Below are positions 37,071-45,481 of a DNA stretch of 64,000 bases, in pieces. Below the pieces are notes generated by a model. That model did not search any database. It was not told the DNA's origin and worked only from the letters and a program-made list of their open reading frames with translations. A program made the position numbers and the translations under genes. This stretch comes from Polaribacter aestuariivivens (GTDB lineage: Bacteria; Bacteroidota; Bacteroidia; Flavobacteriales; Flavobacteriaceae). The DNA is taken from positions 1 through 64,000 of the forward strand of contig NZ_VANR01000006.1 of NCBI RefSeq assembly GCF_005885675.1. The letters are read 5' to 3'. The stretch's first letter is position 1. Each line of letters starts with the position of its first letter.

Positions 37071-37796
37071 ATGAAAAAATCAATCAACAAAATTGTAGCA
37101 ATTCTTTTCGTAGCAACCATTTTTACTTCTTGCGGAATAGACATGCTAAACAGAGTAAATGGAAACAGAAATGTAACTACAGAAGACAGAAAAGTGGCAG
37201 ACAATTTTTCGGGCATCAGAGTAAGCTCTGGAATAGATTTGTACATCACACAAGGCAATATCAATAAAGTTACTGTAGAAGCTGATGAAAATTTACAAGA
37301 AATTATTATTACAGAAGTAATTGATGGCGTCTTAAAAATATATACAGATCAAAACATTTGGCAAGCAAAATCTAGAAAAGTTCACGTTACCATTCAAAAC
37401 TTAAATTCACTTAAAGCAACAAGTGGAAGTGACGTTTACGGAAATGGAATTATAAAAACACAAGAAATTTCAATTTCAGCTACTAGTGGTGCAGACATTC
37501 GTTTAGAAGTGGATGCAGAAAGTGTAGAAACTTCCTCTACAAGTGGTTCAGATATTCGTATTTCTGGAATTGCAACCAATCACGCTTCTAGCGCTACAAG
37601 TGGAAGCTCTATAGATGCTTACGATTTAAAAAGCGAAAATGTAATTGCCAAAGCAACAAGTGGTGCAGGCATAAATATTTACGCATCACAAAAAATTGAA
37701 GCTAGAGCTACAAGTGGTGGAGATATCGATTATAAAGGAAGTCCAAAAAATGTATCTAAAAAATCGTCTTCTGGAGGAAGCGTTTCTAAAAAATAA
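37071..37796 (+). CDS. DUF2807 (GIN) domain lipoprotein
   Basis: A 241-residue lipoprotein (lipobox FTSC, Cys21) with a DUF2807 right-handed beta-helix: repeated ATSGxxI-type turns (ATSGSDVYG, ATSGADIRL, STSGSDIRI, ATSGSSIDA, ATSGAGINI, ATSGGDIDY) stack at regular intervals. It follows the PspC gene after 100 bases and belongs to the same functional locus, probably with its own promoter. Function unknown. Confidence 0.9.
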   Translation: MKKSINKIVAILFVATIFTSCGIDMLNRVNGNRNVTTEDRKVADNFSGIRVSSGIDLYITQGNINKVTVEADENLQEIIITEVIDGVLKIYTDQNIWQAKSRKVHVTIQNLNSLKATSGSDVYGNGIIKTQEISISATSGADIRLEVDAESVETSSTSGSDIRISGIATNHASSATSGSSIDAYDLKSENVIAKATSGAGINIYASQKIEARATSGGDIDYKGSPKNVSKKSSSGGSVSKK

Positions 37797-37827
37797 TAAC
37801 AAATATCAATCAACCAAAACCTGATTT

Positions 37828-37851
37828 CTTGAGGTTGTAAGCAACCTCAAG
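37828..37851 (+). terminator. rho-independent terminator
   Basis: Ten-base perfect stem (CTTGAGGTTG, 37828-37837, with CAACCTCAAG, 37842-37851) and 4-base loop, followed by a T-rich tail. It ends the DUF2807 transcript. Confidence 0.8.
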
Positions 37852-37869
37852 ATTTCTTTTAAACCTATT

Positions 37870-38394
37870 ATGAAATCACTTTTAGAACCTTTTAAAAATT
37901 CTGTTGTCATAAAAATATTAATAGCAATTATTATGTTTTTATTTTCTTGGGTTTCTAATGCTCAAGAAGCTGAAAATTCCACTTTATTTAAAACATTAAA
38001 ATCTAAAGACAGTATTTTATTCAATAATGCTTTTAATAATTGCAATCTTAAAGAATTACAACCAATGATTTCAGCTGATTTTGAATTTTATCATGACGTT
38101 GGTGGTATTCAAAATAAAGAACAGTTTTTTGAAGCTGTTAAAAATAATATTTGTGCCAATCCAGGAAATCATTCAAGAACACTTGTAAACAATTCTTTAG
38201 AAGTTTTTTCGATGAAGAAAAACGGACAATTATATGGTGCCATTCAACAAGGGAAACACACATTTCAAGAAAAACAAAATGGAAAATTAATTACTGTTGG
38301 TATTGCAGATTTTACACATCTTTGGATACTAGAAAATAAAATTTGGAAACTAAAAAGGGTGTTAAGTTACAATCACAAACCCTATTCTGAATAA
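37870..38394 (+). CDS. exported NTF2-like (DUF4440) protein
   Basis: A 174-residue protein with an N-terminal hydrophobic signal or anchor (about 12-32) and an NTF2-like domain of the DUF4440 type (MISADFEFYHDVGGIQNKEQ, then IADFTHLWILENKIWKLKRV). These domains bind small ligands; the ligand is unknown. It ends before a good terminator. Confidence 0.85.
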   Translation: MKSLLEPFKNSVVIKILIAIIMFLFSWVSNAQEAENSTLFKTLKSKDSILFNNAFNNCNLKELQPMISADFEFYHDVGGIQNKEQFFEAVKNNICANPGNHSRTLVNNSLEVFSMKKNGQLYGAIQQGKHTFQEKQNGKLITVGIADFTHLWILENKIWKLKRVLSYNHKPYSE

Positions 38395-38480
38395 AAATTT
38401 ATTAGAAAGCTAACTTCTAATATCTTACCATTTGCATTAAAATGGTTGAGTACTAATACTTGGTTTTATTAGTTTACTTG

Positions 38481-38519
38481 GTAAGTCGTCGTTTTGTAAA
38501 AAACGACGCTTACTTTTTT
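38481..38519 (+). terminator. rho-independent terminator
   Basis: Stem GTAAG-t-CGTCGTTTT (38481-38495) pairing with AAAACGACGCTTAC (38500-38513) with one bulged base, followed by a T-run. It closes the NTF2-like gene. Confidence 0.85.
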
Positions 38520-38821
38520 ATAGAGTTTGCAAATTGTTTTGTATTGAAAAGGATTTTAAATTAAATTTAAACCAAAAAAAATATCTCTAAAATTAGAAAC
38601 AACAAACTTTTAAGCTCACCTAAAGTTGATTAATACATTTTTATAAATTATATTTATCAACCAATTATGGTAGCAATAAAAACTTTATTTATCAAAATAA
38701 AAAAAGGGATACTTTGTTTATTACTAGTTAGCAAATATTGTGGAATCTACTCAAACTTGCTAAATAGAGAAACACAATTTATAAAAAACTGAAAATTCTC
38801 TTACAAACGAAAGATTAAAAA
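38520..38821. other. AT-rich stretch with a 37-base palindrome and a doubtful ORF
   Basis: Between the terminator and the orphan lipoprotein gene the sequence is very AT-rich. A 37-base imperfect palindrome (GTTGAT at 38625, ATCAAC ending at 38661) is the only clear structure. A 41-codon frame beginning MVAIKTLFIKIKK at 38667-38792 has a hydrophobic stretch but no other support, so I do not list it as a gene. Confidence 0.4.
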
Positions 38822-39337
38822 ATGAAAAAAAGTATTATTATTTTAATTTTAATAACGCTGAATAGTTGTAGACCTTCACCAACTTATAATGCTTTTGACG
38901 AAGAATTTGATATTTCATTAAGAGAAGTTATGAAAAATGGTTGTGACACTATAACAGTTGGTTGTGGATTTTTTAATTTGCGTGAAAAAAATGGAAAATT
39001 AAGAAACTATTATCAAATTTATGTTGAGGATTGGAATAATGTTGTTGCCAAAGGTTTTGATTACATTTTGGACACTTTATATCTTAAAGAGGAAAAAGAA
39101 TTTGGAAAAATTCGTAATCTAAAAATATCAGAAACTCAAATTGTTGAATTAAATACTGAATTAGAAAAATATGGTTTTAAATTCTATAATCAAAAAGAAA
39201 ACGAATTTGGAAATAATTCTGTTGAGATAATTAATGAATCATCAAAAAAAACATTTGAATTGGAACCTTATACTGAATGGATAAACCAAAAAGATTTAGT
39301 TGTTTATAGACAATTGAGTTATTTTAAAGGAAAATAA
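38822..39337 (+). CDS. orphan lipoprotein 1
   Basis: A 171-residue lipoprotein (lipobox LNSC, Cys16) of no family I can recognise. It is mostly charged, with the segments MKNGCDTITVGCGFFNLREK and YTEWINQKDLVVYRQLSYF. Codon use is like its neighbours but the flanks are long and non-coding. Its stop codon is 5 bases before an attC-like palindrome, as for cassette genes. Confidence 0.65.
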   Translation: MKKSIIILILITLNSCRPSPTYNAFDEEFDISLREVMKNGCDTITVGCGFFNLREKNGKLRNYYQIYVEDWNNVVAKGFDYILDTLYLKEEKEFGKIRNLKISETQIVELNTELEKYGFKFYNQKENEFGNNSVEIINESSKKTFELEPYTEWINQKDLVVYRQLSYFKGK

Positions 39338-39342
39338 CATTT

Positions 39343-39478
39343 GCTAACACCGTTTATAAAAAATTGCTACTTTTAGCTTAAACAAAGTTAGTTGCATTTT
39401 TGCCAACTTCTGAATTTCGTGCCGAAATTCCTCTTTGTCAAAAATCGCAACTTTCCATAAACAAACACGTTGTAAAAA
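39343..39478. repeat. attC-like long imperfect palindrome
   Basis: A site of about 135 bases in which the left arm (GCTAACACC, GTTTATAAAAAATTGCTACT) is imperfectly complementary to the right arm, whose reverse complement reads ACAACGTGT and GTTTATGGAAAGTTGCGATT. A tighter hairpin (GAATTTCG/CGAAATTC, about 39411-39428) lies at the centre. The right arm (CGCAACT, 8 bases, ACAAACACGTT) recurs at 16856. The remaining 39479-39849 stretch contains a smaller inverted repeat (TTGCGAAA/TTTCGCAA, 39611-39637) and no gene. Confidence 0.6.
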
Positions 39479-39849
39479 ACTGCTGAATTGCGTCAGAAAT
39501 AAGTTAGTTCTTTTAAATTAACTTTTGGTTTTTTATAGTTTGTAAATCTAAATTCTGAAAAAAAAGTGTGAATTTCAAAAATATGGAACACTCTCTCGCT
39601 TGTAACATTCTTGCGAAATTTTAGCAAGTTTTCGCAATTATTAAACTTTGAATTTACTCAAACTCTGAAAGCCAAAATGCGGAATTGTTACTCGAAATCT
39701 GAATTTTGCAAGTTTATGAAATTCAATAAAATGTGGAAAATAAAAGCACTAAATTAAAAACCTTGCGTTAGTCAAAGTCTGTAATAATTAGTTGTTTTTT
39801 TTGCTATATTTACAACTTTCAATACAGAAATACGTTTTAAGTAAAAAAT

Positions 39850-40290
39850 ATGAAAAAATTAAAAATCACTATTTTATCCTTAATTATACTTACTTTAATA
39901 GCTTCTTGTACAGAAGATGACCCTGCTTATCCTGGTTTAGGAAGATTTAATGGAAAATATAAAATACATGGAGTTTATCCATATGATTCAAATATTTGTC
40001 TATCTGATGTAAATAGTCCAAATGATCTTGAAATTGATTCTAATGGGCGATTTAAAAGAAAAATATATACAAAGAATGCTAATAACGAATGCGTTGTTGG
40101 TGAAATTTTAGAGGGAGAAATAGAAATCACTGGTTCATTCTACGAAAGACCCTTTGGTGAAATAAGGTATGATAATTCAGATATTGTAGGGAGGATTGAT
40201 ATAAAGTTGAGTGAAAATGGAATTCATAATGAATTAATTATTCATGACCGTATTGGTAAACCACAATACTTTTACTACAGAACAGATTAA
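39850..40290 (+). CDS. orphan lipoprotein 2
   Basis: A 146-residue lipoprotein (lipobox IASC, Cys20) with a short acidic start (TEDDPAYPGLG) and a beta-rich domain that could be lipocalin-like (GRFNGKYKIHGVYPYDSNI). I do not recognise the family. It lies alone between two non-coding stretches with palindromic sites and is followed after 11 bases by another attC-like site. Confidence 0.65.
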   Translation: MKKLKITILSLIILTLIASCTEDDPAYPGLGRFNGKYKIHGVYPYDSNICLSDVNSPNDLEIDSNGRFKRKIYTKNANNECVVGEILEGEIEITGSFYERPFGEIRYDNSDIVGRIDIKLSENGIHNELIIHDRIGKPQYFYYRTD

Positions 40291-40301
40291 ATTCAACTAT
40301 T

Positions 40302-40370
40302 TACAACAACCTGTAAAATTAATTGCTTGAATATAACAAATAATATTATAAAAACACATCGTAAAAATTA
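40302..40370. repeat. attC-like short site
   Basis: Right after the lipoprotein stop codon, a left-arm-like ACAACCTGTAAAATTAATTG is followed about 30 bases later by ACACATCGTAAAAA, which together with the next 30 bases (to about 40395) aligns with 39465-39508 (ACACGTTGTAAAAA, then TTGAAT/CTGAATT, CCAGAG/TCAGAA, TTAAGTAA). The palindrome is weaker than at 39343. Confidence 0.4.
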
Positions 40371-40493
40371 TTGAATCGTGCCAGAGTTAAGTAATTTAAT
40401 AAAAAAATGAGGTATTAATCAAAATACGGAATTAAAATTTTACTGAAAATTACTCTAAATTAAATAAGAATGATGCTAAAATTAAGTACACAT

Positions 40494-40700
40494 TTTACAA
40501 CACCATATATAATTTATTGCTGGCTTCTTGGTTACTTGGGAAAAAAGATTGAAAATAAAAACCTGGGCAGTAATTTCTATAATTCTTCGCTAATACTCTC
40601 CTACTCACAAAAATCTTCATGAATATTCTATTCAGTTTTCAATTGCTAAATGTAGCATAAACCAACTCAAGCAAGTAAACACACAAACCTAACAACAATA
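40494..40700. repeat. attC-like site, diverged
   Basis: AACACC followed by ATTGCT 23 bases in total (40499-40521) agrees with 39346-39368 at 18 of 23 positions. A weak right arm (GCAAGTAAACACACAAACC, ending near 40695) is partly complementary to it. The rest of the 40291-40804 gap holds no gene apart from the ArsR promoter at its end. Confidence 0.35.
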
Positions 40701-40751
40701 ATTAAAATTCTCACTTTTAGATAGAAAAACTATTTTTTTTAATAAAAATAT

Positions 40752-40797
40752 TTGCGTAACCAAATGATTACATTTATATTTGTAACCAAATAGTTAC
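40752..40797 (+). promoter_or_regulatory. ArsR-SRPBCC promoter with two operators
   Basis: Promoter: TTG (40752-40754), 20 bases, TATATTTG (40775-40782). Two operator-like sites are superimposed: GTAACCAAATGATTAC (40756-40771) between the boxes and GTAACCAAATAGTTAC (40782-40797) over the start site; the second is a perfect GTAAC-n6-GTTAC inverted repeat, the first has one mismatch. Their centres are 26 bases apart. The ArsR protein encoded just downstream is the likely ligand. Confidence 0.8.
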
Positions 40798-40804
40798 ATA
40801 ATAT

Positions 40805-41131
40805 ATGAGAAGAGATGTTTTTCAAGCAATTGCAGATCCAGTTAGAAGAGATATTATTGAGCTTCTTGCTACTGAAGCTTTGACTATAAATGAAGTGGCA
40901 GAAAAATTCGAAATAAGCAGACCTGCAATTTCCAAGCACTTAAAAATATTAAACGAATGTGGAATAATCGATTTCAATCAAATTGGTAGAGAGCGTATAT
41001 GTTTAATTCAACCTCAAAAATTAATTCCTGCGTTTTTATGGATAAAGCAGTACAATAAATTATGGGAAGACAGAATAGATTCCTTTGAAAATTATATCAA
41101 TCAAATACAAACAAAAAACAATAAAAAATGA
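40805..41131 (+). CDS. ArsR family winged-helix repressor
   Basis: A 108-residue ArsR/HTH_20-type regulator: FQAIADPVRRDIIELLATEA, then the recognition helix ISRPAISKHLKIL and wing ERICLIQPQKL. There is no visible metal-binding cysteine cluster, as is common for ArsR proteins paired with SRPBCC genes. It overlaps the SRPBCC gene by 4 bases (ATGA). It probably represses its own promoter through the sites at 40756-40797. Confidence 0.93.
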   Translation: MRRDVFQAIADPVRRDIIELLATEALTINEVAEKFEISRPAISKHLKILNECGIIDFNQIGRERICLIQPQKLIPAFLWIKQYNKLWEDRIDSFENYINQIQTKNNKK

Positions 41132-41583
41132 GCGATTTAGCAAACAGAACCTTAACAATTGAGAAAATATTTAATGCACCTGTAAAATTAGTTTGGGATG
41201 CTTGGACACAATCTGAACACATATTAAAATGGTGGGCACCAAAAGGAATGAATATTAAAGTTATTGAACATAATTTTAAAGTTGGAGGAAAATGGAAATA
41301 TTCAATGCCAATGCCAGATGGAAATGAGTTTATATCAGAAGGTACATATAAAGAAATCAAAGAATTTAAAAAAATAATTACTTCTGCTGATTTTAAACCT
41401 ATGACTGAAAATGTTGAGCTACAAACCTACTTTGAGGCAGATGGCAATAAAACAAAATTTACTTTTAGAGTTATTCACGCCACACCAGAATATTGTAAAC
41501 AACAAGAAGAAATGGGGTTTTATAATGGTTGGGGTTCCGCATTAAACAGATTGGAAACAATTTTAGAAACTTTAAAAAACTAG
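41128..41583 (+). CDS. SRPBCC (AHSA1-like) domain protein
   Basis: A 151-residue START/Bet v1-like protein of the AHSA1 type: LTIEKIFNAPVKLVWDAWTQ and HILKWWAPKGM at the N-terminus, and GWGSALNRLETILETL at the C-terminus. It has a hydrophobic ligand cavity in relatives; the ligand is unknown. Translationally coupled to the ArsR regulator. Confidence 0.92.
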   Translation: MSDLANRTLTIEKIFNAPVKLVWDAWTQSEHILKWWAPKGMNIKVIEHNFKVGGKWKYSMPMPDGNEFISEGTYKEIKEFKKIITSADFKPMTENVELQTYFEADGNKTKFTFRVIHATPEYCKQQEEMGFYNGWGSALNRLETILETLKN

Positions 41584-41632
41584 CAGAAAAAAAATTGTTA
41601 ATAATATAATTTATTTTATTACTAATACAAAG

Positions 41633-42040
41633 CTATTGCTTCTCAAAATATTCTTCAATATCTGCAATATGATGTTGTAAAGCCAACGCAGAAATTTGTA
41701 TTTCTCTAATTAATAATGCCAAAGAAATTATAAGTAAAATAAGTGCAAAACCAAAAATATAAACAGCAGTAATTTGTAAGCCAACGTAAATTAAAAACAT
41801 TGTTAACACACAAAAAAGCAAACTACTAATTCCAAAAATTTGCATCCATCTTGTTAGGTTCAAACGCAACTTCAAATTTTTAATTTGTCGCAGTAAAGAG
41901 TCGTCTTTTTTTTCTAAATAAATATCATGTAAATTTCTAATCACAGCTGCATACGCCAAAAAACGATTGGTATATGCAAGCATTATTAAAGAAATTGCCG
42001 AAAATAAAAGTGCAGGTGTTGTAAGTGTTAGTTGTTCCAT
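41633..42040 (-). CDS. DUF2721 family membrane protein
   Basis: A 135-residue protein with three membrane helices (about 6-25, 68-86 and 92-112) of the DUF2721 type, recognised from TTPALLFSAISLIMLAYTNR. Function unknown. It is convergent with the SRPBCC gene and divergent from the DUF1206 gene. Confidence 0.82.
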   Translation of the reverse strand: MEQLTLTTPALLFSAISLIMLAYTNRFLAYAAVIRNLHDIYLEKKDDSLLRQIKNLKLRLNLTRWMQIFGISSLLFCVLTMFLIYVGLQITAVYIFGFALILLIISLALLIREIQISALALQHHIADIEEYFEKQ

Positions 42041-42139
42041 AAATAAATAACAAAATTAGGCAATAATTAAATACTAAAATAACTTTTAGTTTTACAAGAT
42101 TCTATTTTTTAAAGTAAATTCGCAATAAATAAAAAATTC

Positions 42140-42901
42140 GTGATTCAAAAGATTAGAACGTTTGGCTTTGTTACAAAAGGACTTGTGTATGCTATTATTG
42201 GTATACTTACCTTTTTAACTGCTTTAAATATTGGTGGTAAAGTTTCAGATAGAAATACTGTAATTGCTTTTTTAGAAAATCAAATTTTTGGCAAAGTATT
42301 ATTACTTATTGTAGGTACAGGCATGCTCTCTTATGCTATTTGGCGTTTTTACAAATCGTTTTTGGTAGTAACCAATAAGAATAAAAAAACCAAATACATT
42401 TTAATGATAGATTTTTTTATGAGAGGTATAATTTATGGTTCTTTTGCAATTTCTATTCTTTATAAAGCGGTTAATCAATCTACACAAGGAGTTTCAAAGG
42501 AGTCTTTGGTCACTAAAATTTTAAACTTAGAAAATGGTGCGTATATTTTGTACACCATTGCAATTATTATTTTTATATCTGCCATCAATCAGTTTTACAT
42601 TGTTACAAAAAACAAACACTTAAAAAATATTGAACAATCAAAAAATTTAGAATCGTTTGCTTTTTTAAAAAAAACAGGAACTTTTGGTATTTCTGCTAGA
42701 GGTATTTCGTTTTTAATATTTGCTTGGTTTATTTTTAAAGCAGCTTCAGAGCAAAATCCTAATCAAATAAAAGGCACTCAAGAAATGTTTACATACCTAC
42801 ACAATCTTACTTTTGGCGATATTTTAATGGCAATTATGGCTTTGGGTTTTATAAGTTATGGTATTTTTCAATATTTTTATGCAAGATATAGTTCTTACTA
42901 A
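42140..42901 (+). CDS. DUF1206 family membrane protein
   Basis: A 253-residue protein with about six membrane helices arranged as three pairs, each pair beginning with a G-x-x-x-x-G-x-x-Y/F type motif (TFGFVTKGLVYAIIGIL, FFMRGIIYGSFAISIL, TFGISARGISFLIFAWF), the internal repeat of DUF1206. The frame opens at GTG; no ATG is near. Function unknown. Its 3' end lies 31 bases before the next start. Confidence 0.85.
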   Translation: MIQKIRTFGFVTKGLVYAIIGILTFLTALNIGGKVSDRNTVIAFLENQIFGKVLLLIVGTGMLSYAIWRFYKSFLVVTNKNKKTKYILMIDFFMRGIIYGSFAISILYKAVNQSTQGVSKESLVTKILNLENGAYILYTIAIIIFISAINQFYIVTKNKHLKNIEQSKNLESFAFLKKTGTFGISARGISFLIFAWFIFKAASEQNPNQIKGTQEMFTYLHNLTFGDILMAIMALGFISYGIFQYFYARYSSY

Positions 42902-42932
42902 AATCTATTCGTTTTTACGTATTTTTGAAAAC

Positions 42933-43601
42933 ATGAAAAAAATACTTCTTTTACTTTTTTTAGCAATAAGTTTTACAAATTTCTCACAAGAAATCCCTAA
43001 AGGTTTTACGTATTTAAATGATATAGATAATTCCATTCAAATAGAATTGCGTTATTTATCTAACAATAATTTTATAGGAAAACCAATTGATGGCTATCAA
43101 AGTAACTGCTTAATTATTTCTACAGAAACTGCAAAGGCATTAAAAAAAGTTCAAGAAATATTGCAAAAAAAAGGGTTGAGCTTAAAAATTTTTGATGGAT
43201 ACAGGCCACAAAAAGCTGTAAACCATTTTGTAACTTGGGCCAAAGTATTAAATGATACGTTAATGAAGCAGCAATACTATCCAAAAGTTGCAAAATCTCA
43301 GCTTTTTAATCAAGGTTATATTGCTTCAAAATCGGGTCATACAAGAGGTAGCACTATAGATTTAACAATTGTTGATGCTACTACTGGAAAAGAATTGGAT
43401 ATGGGAAGTCCTTATGATTTTTTTGGTCTTCAATCACATCCATTTTATAAAAACATTACAGAAAAGCAAAAAGAAAACAGAATGTTATTAAGAGATGTAA
43501 TGCTTAAAAATGGTTTCAAACCTTATGATAATGAATGGTGGCATTTTACCTTAAAAAACGAGCCTTTTCCAAATACTTATTTTAACTTTCCAATTAATTA
43601 A
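42933..43601 (+). CDS. exported D-Ala-D-Ala dipeptidase (VanX/DdpX-like, M15D)
   Basis: A 222-residue exported zinc peptidase (signal ending NFSQE). The VanX catalytic residues are all present at the same distances: Arg91 (DGYRP), His136 (SGHTRG), Asp143, Glu201 and His204 (EWWHF); in VanX these are Arg71, His116, Asp123, Glu181 and His184. It cleaves D-Ala-D-Ala, probably in peptidoglycan recycling. No vancomycin-resistance genes (vanH or a D-Ala-D-Lac ligase) lie near, so resistance is not implied. The start follows the hydrophobic signal, 31 bases after DUF1206. Confidence 0.92.
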   Translation: MKKILLLLFLAISFTNFSQEIPKGFTYLNDIDNSIQIELRYLSNNNFIGKPIDGYQSNCLIISTETAKALKKVQEILQKKGLSLKIFDGYRPQKAVNHFVTWAKVLNDTLMKQQYYPKVAKSQLFNQGYIASKSGHTRGSTIDLTIVDATTGKELDMGSPYDFFGLQSHPFYKNITEKQKENRMLLRDVMLKNGFKPYDNEWWHFTLKNEPFPNTYFNFPIN

Positions 43602-43675
43602 AAGTTTAACAAAATCTAAAGACAATCGTCATAAATCGGCATTATATTTGCTTATATAACGTTAAACGTTACAAA

Positions 43676-44347
43676 ATGACTCAAAAAGTAAAATTTTTAT
43701 TTCTAATATTCAGCTTTTTATTTGCAACACCATTTTTTGCACAGTTAGACAAAACTAATGGTGGAAATGCGAATGAAAAAGGAAAAACTATTACTTTAAA
43801 AAATAAAAAAGTTTCTGTACAACCAAAATCTATTGAATTAAAAGGAGATGATGGTTTTAAAAAAGCCTTTGAAAAAGAAAAAGAAAAATTAAAGCAACAA
43901 CAAGATGAAGAAGCTTTAAAAAATAAAGGAGTTTTAACACAACAAAAAATTAGTGAAGCCCGCTTTTTAAAAGCTTTCAAAAAAATAAACGGACAATATA
44001 TCTATCCGAAAATAGACCAAGATTTAGGAAGTTTTAGATCCAATTCTAAAAGTGTAAATATTATTTGTAGAGATTTTCAATATCCTGATGGTGATAGAGT
44101 TACCATTATGGTAAATGACATTCCAGTAGTAACAAACATCTTACTAAAACAACAATATCAAAGTTTTACAATACCTTTAGAAGTAGGTATTAATAAAATT
44201 GCATTTGTTGCTTTAAACCAAGGTTCTTCTGGTCCAAATACTGCCGCTTTTAAAGTATATAATGATGCTGGTATGCTACTATCTTCTAACGAGTGGAATT
44301 TAGCAACAGGAGCTAAAGCTACACTAATTATAGCTAAAAATAAATAG
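43676..44347 (+). CDS. exported protein of unknown function
   Basis: A 223-residue exported protein (signal ending PFFAQ). Residues 30-105 are Lys/Glu/Gln-rich and probably coiled coil (KAFEKEKEKLKQQQDEEALK); the C-terminal half (120-220) is a beta-sandwich-like domain (VNIICRDFQYPDGDRVTIMV, then VGINKIAFVALNQGSSGPNT). I do not recognise the family. A -7-like TATATTTG is at 43643-43650, upstream of the start. Confidence 0.72.
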   Translation: MTQKVKFLFLIFSFLFATPFFAQLDKTNGGNANEKGKTITLKNKKVSVQPKSIELKGDDGFKKAFEKEKEKLKQQQDEEALKNKGVLTQQKISEARFLKAFKKINGQYIYPKIDQDLGSFRSNSKSVNIICRDFQYPDGDRVTIMVNDIPVVTNILLKQQYQSFTIPLEVGINKIAFVALNQGSSGPNTAAFKVYNDAGMLLSSNEWNLATGAKATLIIAKNK

Positions 44348-44485
44348 AGCTTTAAACAAACACCTACGAAAACGATTGAGTTAAATCAAAAAATCTTGTT
44401 TTTTTATTCTATTTAAAACAGTTATTTTTGTATTTCGATTATCATAACATTTATATAATCCTCATTATAAATAACAATCATTAGA

Positions 44486-45475
44486 ATGAAAAAAATCACC
44501 AAACAAACCTATTTAGATTGGTACAAAGACATGCTTTTTTGGCGTAAGTTTGAAGACAAACTTGCTTCTGTTTACATTCAACAAAAAGTAAGAGGTTTCT
44601 TACACTTATACAATGGGCAAGAAGCTATTTTAGCTGGTGCATTGCATGCAATGGATTTATCAAAAGATAAAATGATTACAGCTTACAGAAACCATGTTCA
44701 GCCAATTGGTATGGGAGAAGATCCTAAAAAAGTGATGGCAGAATTGTATGGAAAAGCAACAGGAACCTCTAAAGGAATGGGTGGTTCTATGCATATTTTC
44801 TCTAAAGAATTCGGTTTTTATGGTGGTCATGGAATTGTAGGTGGTCAAATTCCATTAGGTGCAGGAATTGCTTTTGCAGATAAATACAAAGGAAGTGATG
44901 GAGTTACCTTAACATGTTTTGGTGATGGAGCTGCAAGACAAGGTTCTTTACACGAAGCTTTTAATATGGCAATGCTATGGAAATTACCCGTAATTTTTAT
45001 TGTTGAAAACAATGGTTACGCAATGGGTACTTCTGTAGAAAGAACTGCAAACCATACAGATATTTGGAAACTTGGTTTAGGTTACGAAATGCCTTGTGGT
45101 CCTGTAGATGCTATGAACCCAATAAAAGTAGCAGAAGCTGTAGATGAAGCAATACAAAGAGCAAGACGTGGTGATGGACCAACTTTCTTAGAAATGAAAA
45201 CATACAGGTATAGAGGTCACTCAATGTCTGATGCACAACATTATAGAACCAAAGATGAAGTTGAGGAGTACAAAAAAATAGATCCAATTACGCAAGTAAA
45301 AGATGTAATTTTAGAAAAGAATTACGCTACTGAAGATGAAATTGCTGCAATTGATAAAGAGGTGAAAAAAATGGTGAAAGAATGTGAAAAATTCGCAGAA
45401 GAATCTCCATTCCCAGAAACTCAACAAATGTATGATATGGTTTATGAACAAGAAGATTATCCTTTTATAAGTTAA
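44486..45475 (+). CDS. pdhA: pyruvate dehydrogenase E1 component, alpha subunit
   Basis: Decarboxylates pyruvate with thiamine diphosphate as part of the pyruvate dehydrogenase complex. The 329-residue protein shows the ThDP-binding motif GDGAARQGSLHEAFNMAMLW ending in VENN (about 154-184) and the phosphorylation-loop-like region YRYRGHSMSDAQHYRTKDEV. The beta subunit gene is not adjacent. It is followed after 6 bases by the E2 gene, so the two are cotranscribed; a -7-like TATTTTTG is at 44423-44430. Confidence 0.96.
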   Translation: MKKITKQTYLDWYKDMLFWRKFEDKLASVYIQQKVRGFLHLYNGQEAILAGALHAMDLSKDKMITAYRNHVQPIGMGEDPKKVMAELYGKATGTSKGMGGSMHIFSKEFGFYGGHGIVGGQIPLGAGIAFADKYKGSDGVTLTCFGDGAARQGSLHEAFNMAMLWKLPVIFIVENNGYAMGTSVERTANHTDIWKLGLGYEMPCGPVDAMNPIKVAEAVDEAIQRARRGDGPTFLEMKTYRYRGHSMSDAQHYRTKDEVEEYKKIDPITQVKDVILEKNYATEDEIAAIDKEVKKMVKECEKFAEESPFPETQQMYDMVYEQEDYPFIS

Positions 45476-45481
45476 AAAAAT

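Noticed and set aside
38667..38792. 41-codon frame as a real gene
   Set aside because: Very AT-rich, no clear ribosome site, no homology-like features; kept only as a remark.
42933..43601. Vancomycin resistance gene
   Set aside because: Only a VanX-like dipeptidase is present; there is no vanH, vanA-type ligase or vanRS nearby, and the protein is exported.
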